Assembly (NCBI GenBank): GCA_964247725.1
Contig: CAXTVM010000001.1
Span: forward strand, 124,001 to 188,000
Source: Lichenicola sp964247725
GTDB lineage: Bacteria > Pseudomonadota > Alphaproteobacteria > Acetobacterales > Acetobacteraceae
Reading direction: 5' to 3'
Length of the DNA stretch: 64,000 nt
The notes beneath the pieces are model-generated. The model did not search any database. It was given only the letters and a program-made list of their open reading frames with translations, and was not told the origin of the DNA. Position numbers and translations under genes: made by a program. Positions 21,079 through 29,265 of the stretch are shown piece after piece (position 1 is the first letter of the stretch; every line of letters begins with the position of its first letter).

Positions 21079-21966
21079 TCAACCGGCCTCGAGCTGCCGC
21101 CTGGCATCCTCGAGGTCGGCCTCCGGCGGCGGCGGCGACAGCGGCAGCCGCTCCAGCGTGTGGATCAACGCCTCGGCCACCACTAGGTGGGCATACCATT
21201 TCCGGTCCGCCGGCACGATGAACCAGGGCGCATCCGGGGTCGCGGTGGCGGCGATCGCCGCTTCGTAGGCATCCTGGTAGGCATCCCAATGCTTCCGCTC
21301 CGCAAGGTCAGCGGCGCTGAACTTCCAGTTCTTGCCCGGATCGTCCAGTCGGGCCAGCAGGCGGCGGCGCTGCTCCTCCTGCGAGACGTGCAGGAAGAAC
21401 TTGATCACGACCGTCCCCTGTCGGCCCAGATAGGCCTCGAAGTTGCGGATGTCGCGGTAGCGGTGCTTCCAGAACCGCTGGCCGCGCAGCTCCTCGGGCA
21501 GGTGCTGCCGGTCGAGCAGGTCCGGATGGACGTGCGTGACCAACACCTCCTCGTAATGGCTGCGGTTGAAGACGCCGAGATGGCCGCGCGGCGGCAGCGC
21601 CGCGCTGACGCGCCACAGGAAGCCCTGGGCCAGCTCCACCGGGCCCGGCTGCTTGAACGACACCACCTTCACGCCCTGCGGGTTCACCCCGGACATCACG
21701 TGCCGGATGGTGCCGTCCTTGCCGCCGGTATCCATGCCCTGCAGCACCGCGAGCACGGCCCATCGGCCGTCGGCGTAGAGCGCCGACTGCAGCGCCGCCA
21801 GCCGTTCGACCCCGTCCCGCAGCAGGGCGCAGCCCTGCTCCTCGCCGAGCGGCGCGCCGTCTCCGTCGGCGGGCGCGTCGGCCGGATCGTACCGGGCCAG
21901 CCTGAGATGCTTGCCCGCGGTGACGCGGTAGCGCTTGAGCAGGGCCTTGCGCCGGGCATGATCCAT
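21079..21966 (-). CDS. ppk2: Polyphosphate kinase 2 family protein
   Basis: The 295-residue P-loop kinase has Walker A GMDTGGKDG (77-85), HVMSGVNPQGVKVVSFKQP, the lid and catalytic region LWRVSAALPPRGHLGVFNRS and HYEEVLVTHVHP. These kinases move phosphate between polyphosphate and nucleotides; this motif set matches class III-like members that phosphorylate AMP and ADP, but class is inferred. It is convergent with clpA, with nine bases between stops. It may be co-transcribed with the SDR gene upstream (10-bp gap). Confidence 0.93.
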   Translation of the reverse strand: MDHARRKALLKRYRVTAGKHLRLARYDPADAPADGDGAPLGEEQGCALLRDGVERLAALQSALYADGRWAVLAVLQGMDTGGKDGTIRHVMSGVNPQGVKVVSFKQPGPVELAQGFLWRVSAALPPRGHLGVFNRSHYEEVLVTHVHPDLLDRQHLPEELRGQRFWKHRYRDIRNFEAYLGRQGTVVIKFFLHVSQEEQRRRLLARLDDPGKNWKFSAADLAERKHWDAYQDAYEAAIAATATPDAPWFIVPADRKWYAHLVVAEALIHTLERLPLSPPPPEADLEDARRQLEAG

Positions 21967-21976
21967 GGCGATGGGC

Positions 21977-22732
21977 TCAGTCCTCGCGGCGGCGGACGGC
22001 GAGTGCGGCCGGCGCCTGCGTCACCGGCATCATCTCGATCCGGTTGACGTTGACCCGCGGCGGCAGGCCGATCACCCAGGCGATCGCCTCGGCAATGTCC
22101 TCGGGCAGCAGCGGGTCGGCGTTGCGGTAGACGGCCTCGGCGCGCGCGTCGTCGCCGAAGCGCACGTTGCTGAACTCGCTGCCGCCGACCAGGCCAGGCT
22201 CGATGTTGGTGACGCGGACGCCGGTGCCGACCAGGTCGGCCTTCAGGTTGCGGACGAACTGCGCCACGAACGCCTTGGTGCCGCCATAGACGTGGCCGCC
22301 GGGATACGGGTAGATGCCGGCGGTGCTGCCGAGCGTCACCACGTGGCCACGGTCGCGCTCGACCATGCCCGGCAACAGCGCCCGCACCGGCCCCAGCACG
22401 CCGCCGACGTTGGTCTCGACCATGCGCGCCCAGTCGCGCGGATCGGCCTCCCAGGCCGGCCCCAGGCCGAGCGCCAGGCCGGCGTTGGCGACCAGCACGT
22501 CGATCTCGCGCCAGCCCTCCGGCAGCGAGCTCGGCAGGGCGGCGACCGCGTCCCGGTCGGTGACGTCGAGCGGCACGGCCAGCAGGCCGGCGCCCAGTTC
22601 CGAGGCGAGCGCATCCAGGCGATCGGCGCGACGGCCGGTGGCGACGACGCGGTGCCCGTCCGCGACCAGCCGCCGCGCCGTGGCCCGGCCGAAGCCGGCG
22701 GTGGCGCCGGTGATGAAGACGGTCAGGCCCAT
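21977..22732 (-). CDS. Short-chain dehydrogenase/reductase (YdfG-like)
   Basis: The 251-residue SDR has the Rossmann motif TGATAGFG (8-15), NAG, and the catalytic Ser and Y-x-x-x-K in GSTAGIYPYPGG-HVYGGTK. The sequence RVTNIEPGLVGGSEFSNVRF is typical of the NADP-dependent 3-hydroxy acid/serine dehydrogenase YdfG group. The substrate is likely a 3-hydroxy acid or malonic semialdehyde, by family inference only. It sits directly upstream of ppk2 on the same strand. Confidence 0.9.
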   Translation of the reverse strand: MGLTVFITGATAGFGRATARRLVADGHRVVATGRRADRLDALASELGAGLLAVPLDVTDRDAVAALPSSLPEGWREIDVLVANAGLALGLGPAWEADPRDWARMVETNVGGVLGPVRALLPGMVERDRGHVVTLGSTAGIYPYPGGHVYGGTKAFVAQFVRNLKADLVGTGVRVTNIEPGLVGGSEFSNVRFGDDARAEAVYRNADPLLPEDIAEAIAWVIGLPPRVNVNRIEMMPVTQAPAALAVRRRED

Positions 22733-22762
22733 GCGTGTCTCCGAGCGTGCGCCGGCGCGTTG

Positions 22763-22996
22763 TCAGCCGGCGCCCACCCTTTGCGCGAGCTCGGCCTGTC
22801 CGGCAAGCTTGGCGCCGCCCGGCCCGTAGAGCCGGAGGTCGAGCCAGGCCGGGGCCGGCAGCAGCGCGGCCGCGCGGCGCAGCGCCGCTTCCTCGGTGCC
22901 GAAATACTCCTGCCGCTCCCGCGAGGCCGGGCGGGTGCCGGGCGGCGGCGGGATGACCGGCACCGGGCTCTCGAGGTAGGCGAGAATGAACGGCAT
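22763..22996 (-). CDS. Small hypothetical protein
   Basis: The 77-residue protein (MPFILAYLESPVPVIPPPPG...) has a hydrophobic start, a Pro-rich linker, and a helical part (YFGTEEAALRRAAALLPAPA). It has an ATG start and lies 30 bp upstream of the SDR gene, same strand. No family is recognised. The regular spacing to its neighbour and balanced amino-acid composition favour a real gene. Confidence 0.55.
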   Translation of the reverse strand: MPFILAYLESPVPVIPPPPGTRPASRERQEYFGTEEAALRRAAALLPAPAWLDLRLYGPGGAKLAGQAELAQRVGAG

Positions 22997-23120
22997 GCAG
23001 ATCCTGGCTCATCCGACGAGACAGCCTCGACCGGGCCGGGAGCGAGCGCAACCGGGCGCATGTCGGGACGGATGCCGGGCGGCCTTGCGCGGAGCGGGGC
23101 GATCGCCCCATCTGCGCACG

Positions 23121-23729
23121 ATGCCGACTTCGAACAACGAGCCGGGCAACGACCCGGGCGACGACGGCCCGGGCGCCAGCCTGACCGGACAGCTGCTGAT
23201 CGCGATGCCGTCGCTGGTCGACCGCGCCTTTCAGCAGACCGTGGTGTTCCTCTGCGCGCACTCGCTCGACGACGGCGCCATGGGCCTGGTGGTGAACCGG
23301 CGGCTGGCGGAGCCGGGGTTCGACGACCTGATGGCGCAGCTCGATATCGCGCCGGCGCCGCCGCGGCGGCGGATCGCGCTCTGTGCCGGCGGGCCGATCG
23401 AGAGCTCGCGCGGCTTCGTGCTGCACAGCAGCGACTGGAGCGGCGCCGGCAGCCTGACGGTCGATGACGGCATCGTACTGACCGCCAGCCTCGACGTGCT
23501 GCGCGACATCGCCGAGGGCCAGGGGCCGCGGCAGGCGCTGCTGGCGCTAGGCCATGCCGCCTGGGGACCGGGCCAGCTCGAGTCCGAGATCCGGCAGAAC
23601 GCCTGGCTGACCGCGCCGCCGAGCGACGCGCTGGTGTTCGGCGCCGAGCACGACCGCAAGTGGCGGCGGGCGTTCGCGGCGATGGGCATCGATCCGCTGC
23701 GCCTGGTCGCCGACATCGGCAACGCCTGA
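23121..23729 (+). CDS. yqgE: YqgE/AlgH family protein
   Basis: The 202-residue protein matches UPF0301: LTGQLLIAMPSLVDRAFQQT, VVFLCAHSLDDGAMGLVVNR, then CAGGPIESSRGFVLH and GHAAWGPGQLESEI. The role is unresolved; a link to alginate regulation in Pseudomonas is indirect. The ATG at 23121 precedes a hydrophilic N-terminus. The stop codon TGA at 23727-23729 is followed at once by a family C inverted-repeat element. Confidence 0.9.
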   Translation: MPTSNNEPGNDPGDDGPGASLTGQLLIAMPSLVDRAFQQTVVFLCAHSLDDGAMGLVVNRRLAEPGFDDLMAQLDIAPAPPRRRIALCAGGPIESSRGFVLHSSDWSGAGSLTVDDGIVLTASLDVLRDIAEGQGPRQALLALGHAAWGPGQLESEIRQNAWLTAPPSDALVFGAEHDRKWRRAFAAMGIDPLRLVADIGNA

Positions 23730-23891
23730 GAGGCCGTTCGAGAAGGGGCCGTGCCGGCGATCCAACGCAACCGTCTCCGCTTCCGGTGCTCACGGCCAGG
23801 AGGCCGCTCCGCTCCGGTTCCGGGCGGTGTCACGCCGGCCGTGCCGCTGCGGGGCACTTTCACTCGGCACAGCCCCTTCTCGAACGGCCTC
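23730..23891 (-). repeat. Inverted-repeat element, family C, copy 2
   Basis: The 162-bp element carries 27-bp terminal arms (GAGGCCGTTCGAGAAGGGG...) that pair with one mismatch. Its core, read on the minus strand, aligns with copy 1 at 2725-2887 (shared ACCGGAGCGGAGCGGCC and GTGAGCACCGGAAGCGGAGA). Against copy 1, about five arm positions differ and nearly all are matched by a compensating change in the opposite arm. It begins with the first base after the yqgE stop codon and ends 17 bp short of the stop of the convergent HAD gene. Confidence 0.85.
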
Positions 23892-23908
23892 TTCACTTGC
23901 CTTGTAGG

Positions 23909-24763
23909 CTACCAGATGAAGCCTGGCACCGTCGCCACTGGGGCCAGCCCGGCTGACCGCGCCTCGGCCTCGGCCAGCGCCGTGTCGCCACCGAGCAGCT
24001 CGGCGTGGATGCCGCCCAGCACCCAGCACGAATCGAGGCCGGCGGCGCGGGCACCGGCGATGTCGGTGGCAAGGCTGTCGCCGACCGCCAAGACACGGTC
24101 GTTGGCGCAGTCCAGCATGCGACGCACCGGCTGGTAGATCCCGGGATGGGGCTTGCCGATGGATCGGACCTCGCCGCCGTACTCGGCGTAGTAGCGGGCC
24201 AGCAGCCCGGCGCAGATCAGGCGCTGTCCGTCCCGCACCACCGCGAGGTCGGGGTTGGCGCAGACCATCGGCAGCCGGCGGGCAGCGCAATCCCGCAGCA
24301 CCGGCAAATAAGGCGCCACGTCGGTCTCGCCCGCCTGGTCGTCCGGGCCGGTGTTGAGCACGAAGTCGGCCTTCGCCGGGGTCGCGACCCGACGCTGCGG
24401 CAGCCCCTCGAACAGTCCGCGGTCCTTCGCCGGCCCCAGATGCCAGACGCGGCCGCCCAACGCGGCGAACCACGGGTCCGAACGCTCGATGAGCGCCGTG
24501 CGGGTGGCTTCGCCGCTGGTCAGCAGGCCGTCGTAGGCGTCGTCGGGAACGCCGAGCCGGCGCAGCGTGTCCCGCACCCCGCCCAGCCGGCGGGGCGCGT
24601 TCGACAGCAGCACGATCCGGCGGCCGGCGCCGCGCAGCCGCGCCAGGCAGTCGACGGCGCCGGGATAGGCGCTGACGCCGTCGTGGATCACCCCCCACAG
24701 GTCGACGATGAGGCCGTCATAGCGCGGCGCCAGCGCCGCCATGCCGGGCAGATGGCGCGTCAC
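23909..24763 (-). CDS. HAD-IIA family hydrolase (TIGR01459-like)
   Basis: The 284-residue protein has HAD motif I DLWGVIHDG, motif II LLSNAPR, the motif III Lys in IGKPHPGIYQP, and motif IV VGDSLATDIAGARAAG. The substitution of the usual second Asp in motif I (D-x-W instead of D-x-D) fits the TIGR01459 subgroup, whose substrate is unknown. The GTG start at 24763 overlaps the pyrD stop by four bases, so it is coupled to pyrimidine synthesis; a nucleotide or sugar-phosphate phosphatase role is a guess from context. Confidence 0.88.
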   Translation of the reverse strand: MTRHLPGMAALAPRYDGLIVDLWGVIHDGVSAYPGAVDCLARLRGAGRRIVLLSNAPRRLGGVRDTLRRLGVPDDAYDGLLTSGEATRTALIERSDPWFAALGGRVWHLGPAKDRGLFEGLPQRRVATPAKADFVLNTGPDDQAGETDVAPYLPVLRDCAARRLPMVCANPDLAVVRDGQRLICAGLLARYYAEYGGEVRSIGKPHPGIYQPVRRMLDCANDRVLAVGDSLATDIAGARAAGLDSCWVLGGIHAELLGGDTALAEAEARSAGLAPVATVPGFIW

Positions 24764-25821
24764 CGCCGGGATCGCCGGGCCGCCTCGAGCGATCCGTGGC
24801 CGGCGGCGGCCAGCGCCCGGCGCAGCTCGCCCTTCAGCCGGCGCAGCAGCGCCGGCCCCTCGTAGGCGAAGCTGGTGTAGACCTGCACCAGATCGGCGCC
24901 GGCGCGCACCCGGTCCAGGATGTCGGCGCCGGTCTCGATGCCGCCGCCGGCGACCAGCGTGAGCCGGCCGGCTGAATGCCGCGACACCGCGGCCAGCATG
25001 GCGGAGGCGCGCGCGCGCAGCGGCCGGCCGGACAGCCCGCCGGCCTCGCCGGCATGGCGGCCGGCAAGGCCGGGCGGCCGCGCCAGCAAGGTGTTGGAGA
25101 CGATCAGCCCGTCGATGCCGGCGGCGACCGCGGTCTCGACGATGCCGCCCAGCGCGGCATCGTCCAGGTCAGGCGCCAGCTTGACCAGCAGCGGCGTGCC
25201 GAGCGCGCCGCGGGCGGCGACGACCGTGTCCAGCAGCCCGCTCAGCCGCTTCACCCGCTGCAGGTCGCGCAGGCCGGGCGTGTTCGGCGAGGACAGGTTG
25301 ATCACCAGGTAGTCGGCCAGCGGCGCCAGGCGGCGCACGCCGTGCGCGTAGTCGAGCAGCGGATCGGCCCCCTCCTTGTTGATGCCGAGGTTGGCGCCGA
25401 GCGGCACGCCGAGCGGCCGGCCGGCGCGCAGGCGGCGCAGGCGGGCCTCGAAACGGTCCAGCCCGCGGTTGTTGAAGCCCATGCGGTTGATCACGGCGCC
25501 GTCCTCCGGCAGCCGGAACAGGCGCGGCTTCGGATTGCCCGGCTGCGGCCGCGGGGTGACGGTGCCGGCCTCGACGAAGCCGAAGCCGAGCCGCGCCAGC
25601 GGCCGCATCGCCTGCCCGTCCTTGTCGAAGCCGGCGGCGATGCCGATCGGGTTGGCGAAGGCGAGCCCCATCGCCTGCACCCCGAGGCCGGCATCGTCGG
25701 CCGCCGGGCCGCGTCCGGCCAAGCCGAGCGAGAGCGCCCGCAGCGCCAGCCGGTGGGCGCGCTCCGGGTCGAGCCGGCGCAGCAGCGGCTGGGACAGGCG
25801 GACGGCGGACTGCAGCATCAT
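24760..25821 (-). CDS. pyrD: Dihydroorotate dehydrogenase (quinone), class 2
   Basis: The 353-residue membrane-associated flavoenzyme oxidises dihydroorotate to orotate and passes electrons to quinone. It shows the N-terminal helix typical of class 2, then NPIGIAAGFDKDG, the paired INRMGFNN, YLVINLSSPNTPGLRDLQ with the catalytic Ser, VKLAPDLDD, and FMN-phosphate loops GGLSGRPL and GGGIETGADI. There are two adjacent ATG codons at 25821 and 25818. A longer upstream frame runs through a palindromic repeat and is not real. Coupled to the HAD gene downstream. Confidence 0.95.
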   Translation of the reverse strand: MMLQSAVRLSQPLLRRLDPERAHRLALRALSLGLAGRGPAADDAGLGVQAMGLAFANPIGIAAGFDKDGQAMRPLARLGFGFVEAGTVTPRPQPGNPKPRLFRLPEDGAVINRMGFNNRGLDRFEARLRRLRAGRPLGVPLGANLGINKEGADPLLDYAHGVRRLAPLADYLVINLSSPNTPGLRDLQRVKRLSGLLDTVVAARGALGTPLLVKLAPDLDDAALGGIVETAVAAGIDGLIVSNTLLARPPGLAGRHAGEAGGLSGRPLRARASAMLAAVSRHSAGRLTLVAGGGIETGADILDRVRAGADLVQVYTSFAYEGPALLRRLKGELRRALAAAGHGSLEAARRSRR

Positions 25822-25850
25822 GGGTATCGTCGTGCCGCATGACGAAGAAG

Positions 25851-25970
25851 AAGGCCAGGGCTCTGCCCTGGACCCGCCAAGGGCCGGCGGCCCTTGGAAC
25901 CCGTTGCTTAAGGAATGGTGTCCAGAGGCTCCGCCTCTGGCGGGGTCCAGGGGCGGAGCCCCTGGCCTTA
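25851..25970. repeat. GC-rich palindromic repeat, family B, copy 2
   Basis: The arrangement matches the copy at 12368: GGCCAGGGCTCTGCCCTGG, CCAAGGGCC-GGC-GGCCCTTGG, the central TTGCTTAAGGAATGG, CCAGAGGCTCCGCCTCTGG and CCAGGGGCGGAGCCCCTGG. Here it lies between two divergent starts (pyrD and the small plus-strand gene), where a simple terminator role would be odd. Confidence 0.85.
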
Positions 25971-26011
25971 CCTGTCTTGCCAGCCGACGGTCGGGGCGCG
26001 ATCCTGCGCGC

Positions 26012-26236
26012 ATGTGGAACGAGCCCTACCTCGAGACCTGCTGCCGGTCGGCGCTGCACCGGCTGCTGCTGTGCGGTGCCGCCGGGCGCCCGGACGCGCA
26101 GCGCGCGGAGCTCAAGGACGCGCGCTGCCTCGACCGGCTGCGGCAGCTGGGGCTGGCCGAGCACGGGGATGGCCACTACCGGCTCACCGCCGCCGGGCAG
26201 GCGCGGCACGCGCTGGAGATCATGAAGATCGCGTGA
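26012..26236 (+). CDS. Small winged-helix-like protein
   Basis: The 74-residue protein (MWNEPYLETCCRSALHRLL...) has helix-rich N-terminal and middle parts and ends RLRQLGLAEHGDGHYRLTAAGQARH. The last part resembles the recognition helix and wing of winged-helix DNA-binding domains (L-x-x-LGL...Y-x-LT-x-x-G). It is followed 37 bp later by an S24-like regulator. Function unknown; DNA binding is inference. Confidence 0.6.
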   Translation: MWNEPYLETCCRSALHRLLLCGAAGRPDAQRAELKDARCLDRLRQLGLAEHGDGHYRLTAAGQARHALEIMKIA

Positions 26237-26273
26237 GGGGCGGGTGGGTCGGTGCCCGGACGGGACGCGCGCG

Positions 26274-26885
26274 ATGAGGCACGAGGACGTCTGGCGGGCG
26301 CTCGACACGCTAGCGGCCGAGAAGGGCCTGTCGCCCTCGGGCCTGGCGCGGGCGGCGGGGCTCGACCCCACCGCCTTCAACCGCTCCAAGCGCACCAGCC
26401 CGAACGGGCTGCGCTGGCCCAGCACCGAGAGCCTGTCGCGGGTGTTGTCGGCCACCGGCGCCAGCCTGGAAAGCTTCACCGCCCTGGTCGGCGGCGCCCG
26501 CGCGCTGACCGGGGGGGGCCGCGAGCGGGCGCGCTACCTGCCGCTGCTGCCGCTGTCGCGGTTGGGCGAGGTCGAGCTGTTCGACGCGCTGGGCCATCCG
26601 GCCGGGCACGGCTGGGAGCAGACCGAGGTGCCGCAGCCCGGCGACCCGCACAGTTACGCGGTGCGCCTCGACGACCCGCGCTTCGAGCCGGTGTTCCGCG
26701 AGGGCGGCATCCTGATCCTGTCGCCCGACTCGCCGATCCGGCCGGGAGACCGGATGCTGGTGCGGGCCGACGGCGGCATCAACGCGTTCGTGGCGGGCAC
26801 GCCGTGCCGGCCGTTGGACCGGCGCGGCGGCGAGCTCGCCGAGCGGCCGGACTGGTCGCACCGGATCGTGTGGACCAGCCTGTAG
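26274..26885 (+). CDS. HTH regulator with S24/LexA-like domain lacking catalytic residues
   Basis: The 203-residue protein has an N-terminal Cro/CI-like helix-turn-helix (about residues 5-70; GLSPSGLARAAGLDPTAFNR) and a C-terminal S24 peptidase-like fold (about 126-175; GGILILSPDSPIRPGDRMLV). In self-cleaving S24 repressors the catalytic Ser sits in a G-D-S-M-E-P motif and the Lys about 35-40 residues later. The corresponding stretches here are DDPRFEP and GGINAFVAG, with neither Ser nor Lys in place. It is therefore probably a repressor that cannot autocleave. There are no phage genes nearby. The ATG at 26274 gives the shortest complete HTH. Confidence 0.75.
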   Translation: MRHEDVWRALDTLAAEKGLSPSGLARAAGLDPTAFNRSKRTSPNGLRWPSTESLSRVLSATGASLESFTALVGGARALTGGGRERARYLPLLPLSRLGEVELFDALGHPAGHGWEQTEVPQPGDPHSYAVRLDDPRFEPVFREGGILILSPDSPIRPGDRMLVRADGGINAFVAGTPCRPLDRRGGELAERPDWSHRIVWTSL

Positions 26886-26967
26886 AAGGATCGGACGGCG
26901 GCCAGGCGCCGCATCGGCTCCAGTCTTTCGACCTAAACCGGTCCGGTCGCGCGCCAAGCCCCTGCCC

Positions 26968-28272
26968 TCACGCCGCCTCGAGCCGGTCCCGCCCCATGCG
27001 CACGAGCCGGGTCTCCCGCCCCAGCGCCGCCAGCACCACGACCAGCAGGGCGATCACGGCGATGACGCCGGCCAGCGCCCAGCGGATGTCGCTGCCGGCG
27101 AGGCCGGCGATCCAGACCTGCAGGTTGGCGTTGGGCGAGGCGATGAGGTTGCCGAGCTGGTAGACCAGGCCCGGGAAGGTGCCGCGGATGGCGGCGGGCG
27201 AGATCTCGTTCAGGTAGGCCGGCACCACGCCCCAGGCGCCCTGGACGCAGAACTGGAGCAGGAAGCCGCCGATCGCCAGCGGCACCGCGTGGCCGGCAAA
27301 GGCCCAGAGCGGGATCATCGGCACGGCCAACAGGGCGGCCAGGCCCAGCGCCCAGCGCCGGCCGATCCGCTGGCTGAACGCGCCGAAGCACAGGCCGCCG
27401 CAGATGGCGCCGACGTTGTAGGTGACCATCATCGCGACGACGGTGGCGTGCGGGAAGTGGTGGTAGCCGGCCAGGAACAGCTTCGGGTAGAGGTCCTGCG
27501 AGCCGTGCGAGAAGAACAGCATCGCGGTCATCAGCACGATCGCATAGACGCCGAGGCCGGCGTGGCGGCGCAGCACTGCGAGCGGGCCCTGCACGGAAGA
27601 GGCGGCGCCCAGGGCGGCGCGCATCGCCCAGTCCGGGCTCTCGGGCACGTTGCGGCGGATGTAGAACACCAGCAGCGCCGGAGCGGCGCCGACCATGAAC
27701 ATGCCGCGCCAGCCGATCGCCGGCTCGGCGATGAACAGCAGCGAGGCGAGCAGGTAACCGGTCGGGTAGCCGGTCTGCAGGATGCCCGACACCACGCCGC
27801 GCCAGCGCGCCGGCACGCTCTCCATCGCCAGCGAGGCGCCCACGCCCCACTCGCCGCCCATGGCGACGCCATAGAGGGCGCGCAGCAGCAGGAACACGGC
27901 AAAGCTCGGCGCGAAGCCGGTCAGCAGCTCGAAGGCGGCGTAGCAGAGCACGTTCACCATCATGGTCGGGCGGCGGCCGTAGCGGTCGGCGAGGCGGCCG
28001 AAGCCCCAGGCGCCGATCACCCGGCAGGCGAGCGTCACGGTGAGCGCCCAGGCGGTGGCGCCGACGGTGACGCCGAAGCTGCGCGCCACGGTGTCGAGCA
28101 CGAACACCATGATGAAGAAGTCGAAACTGTCCAGCATCCAGCCGAGGTAGCAGGCGACCACCACGTGGAACGCGGCGCGCCGCTCGTCGGCCGACACCGG
28201 GCGGTCCGGCACCGCGACGGTGCCCCCCAGGCCGGCATCCGGTGGACCGGAGCCCGTGCTGCCTGCCACCAT
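26968..28272 (-). CDS. MFS transporter, carboxylate:H+ symporter type
   Basis: The 434-residue protein has about 12 membrane segments. It begins its membrane part with FHVVVACYLGWMLDSFDFFI, followed by GRLADRYGRRPTMM and GVAMGGEWGVGASLAME, features of the sialate/lactate:H+ symporter group (Jen1/NanT-like). Charged and Asp residues in helix 1 (LDSFD) fit proton-coupled organic-acid uptake; the actual substrate is unknown. The ATG at 28272 is preceded by GGGGGAG, giving a soluble tail of about 35 residues; longer starts are less well supported. Divergent from the DUF1275 gene. Confidence 0.88.
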   Translation of the reverse strand: MVAGSTGSGPPDAGLGGTVAVPDRPVSADERRAAFHVVVACYLGWMLDSFDFFIMVFVLDTVARSFGVTVGATAWALTVTLACRVIGAWGFGRLADRYGRRPTMMVNVLCYAAFELLTGFAPSFAVFLLLRALYGVAMGGEWGVGASLAMESVPARWRGVVSGILQTGYPTGYLLASLLFIAEPAIGWRGMFMVGAAPALLVFYIRRNVPESPDWAMRAALGAASSVQGPLAVLRRHAGLGVYAIVLMTAMLFFSHGSQDLYPKLFLAGYHHFPHATVVAMMVTYNVGAICGGLCFGAFSQRIGRRWALGLAALLAVPMIPLWAFAGHAVPLAIGGFLLQFCVQGAWGVVPAYLNEISPAAIRGTFPGLVYQLGNLIASPNANLQVWIAGLAGSDIRWALAGVIAVIALLVVVLAALGRETRLVRMGRDRLEAA

Positions 28273-28385
28273 CGACAACTCCCCCGTTTTGGCGGCGAGC
28301 ATAGAGACGGGCCCGGTTTCGACAATCGACGCGCCGCGTTGGACCACCGGGAAGGCCAAATGGCCCCCCGCCTGGGGATGCCGCC

Positions 28386-29051
28386 ATGAACCGGACCGAC
28401 CGCCGCATCATCCTGCTGGCCTGCTGCCTGGCCGCCCTGGCCGCCCTGGCCGGCCTGGTCGACGCGATCGGCTACCTGGCGCTGCACGGCTTCTACGTGT
28501 CGTTCATGAGCGGCAACTCGACGCGGCTGGCGGTCGGGTTGGGACAGCGCTCGTTCCATGTCGCGATGGTCGCGGGCGGATTGATCGGGCTGTTCGTGGG
28601 CGGCGTGGTGGCGGGCGAGCTGGTAAACCGGGCCATGGGGCGCCGCCACCGGCAGCTCGGCGTGGTGGCGCTGCTGCTGGCGCTGGCGGCGCTAGCGGCC
28701 TCGCTCGGCCGGGAGCGGGTGGCGCTGGCGCTGGCGACGCTGGCGCTAGGTGCGGCGAACACCGTGCTGCAGCGGGTGGGCACGATCAGCATCGGCGTCA
28801 CCTACATGACCGGGACGCTGGTCAGGCTGGGCTGCGGCATCGCGGCGGCGCTGCTGGGCGGCCCGCGCTGGGGCTGGGTGCCCTACCTGCTGCTGTGGCT
28901 GTCGCTGCTGGGCGGCTCGGTGACCGGCGCGCTGCTGTTCCCGGTCCTGGGGCTGCTCGGGCTGTGGCTGGCGGCTGGGTACTGCGCGCTGCTGGCGGCG
29001 CTGGTGGCGATCGGCGGCGGGCGGACGCCCGGGCTCGACCGCGAGTCGTAA
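28386..29051 (+). CDS. DUF1275 (YoaK) family membrane protein
   Basis: The 221-residue integral membrane protein has six or so hydrophobic segments. DUF1275 hallmarks are GLVDAIGYLALHGFYVSFMS followed by GNSTRLAVGL, and a second half with GAANTVLQRVGTISIG, VTYMTGTLVRLG. Function unknown; members are often near transport genes. A palindromic repeat starts five bases after its stop, in front of a convergent gene. Confidence 0.9.
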   Translation: MNRTDRRIILLACCLAALAALAGLVDAIGYLALHGFYVSFMSGNSTRLAVGLGQRSFHVAMVAGGLIGLFVGGVVAGELVNRAMGRRHRQLGVVALLLALAALAASLGRERVALALATLALGAANTVLQRVGTISIGVTYMTGTLVRLGCGIAAALLGGPRWGWVPYLLLWLSLLGGSVTGALLFPVLGLLGLWLAAGYCALLAALVAIGGGRTPGLDRES

Positions 29052-29055
29052 GGAG

Positions 29056-29230
29056 AAGGCCAGGGCGCTGCCCTGGACCCGTTGGGGCCGTGGGCCCCAA
29101 ACCTCGATTCGCAAGAAGATGATTCGTGCGTGGAAGTATGACCTCAACGAATCGGGGCCTGGGGCCGTCGTGCGCCAGCACGCTTCGTGTGACGGCCCCA
29201 GTGGGGTCCAGGGACAAAGCCCCTGGCCTT
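29056..29230. repeat. GC-rich palindromic repeat, family A (full copy)
   Basis: The left arm GGCCAGGGCGCTGCCCTGGA and GGGGCC-GTG-GGCCCC is followed by CGATTCGCAAGAAGATGATT. The right arm has AACGAATCGGGGCCTGGGGCC, a CGTGCGCCAGCACGCTTCG block, and CCAGGGACAAAGCCCCTGG. It separates convergent genes. The CACGCTTCG block also occurs in the copies at 4711 and 37053, marking a subfamily. Confidence 0.85.
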
Positions 29231-29265
29231 CCTGCCGATGCGACAGCCGTGGAACGGACGCAGCC

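Noticed and set aside
26012..26885. S24-like regulator and small upstream protein as part of a prophage
   Set aside because: No integrase, structural or lysis genes are near, and both flanks are ordinary chromosomal genes.
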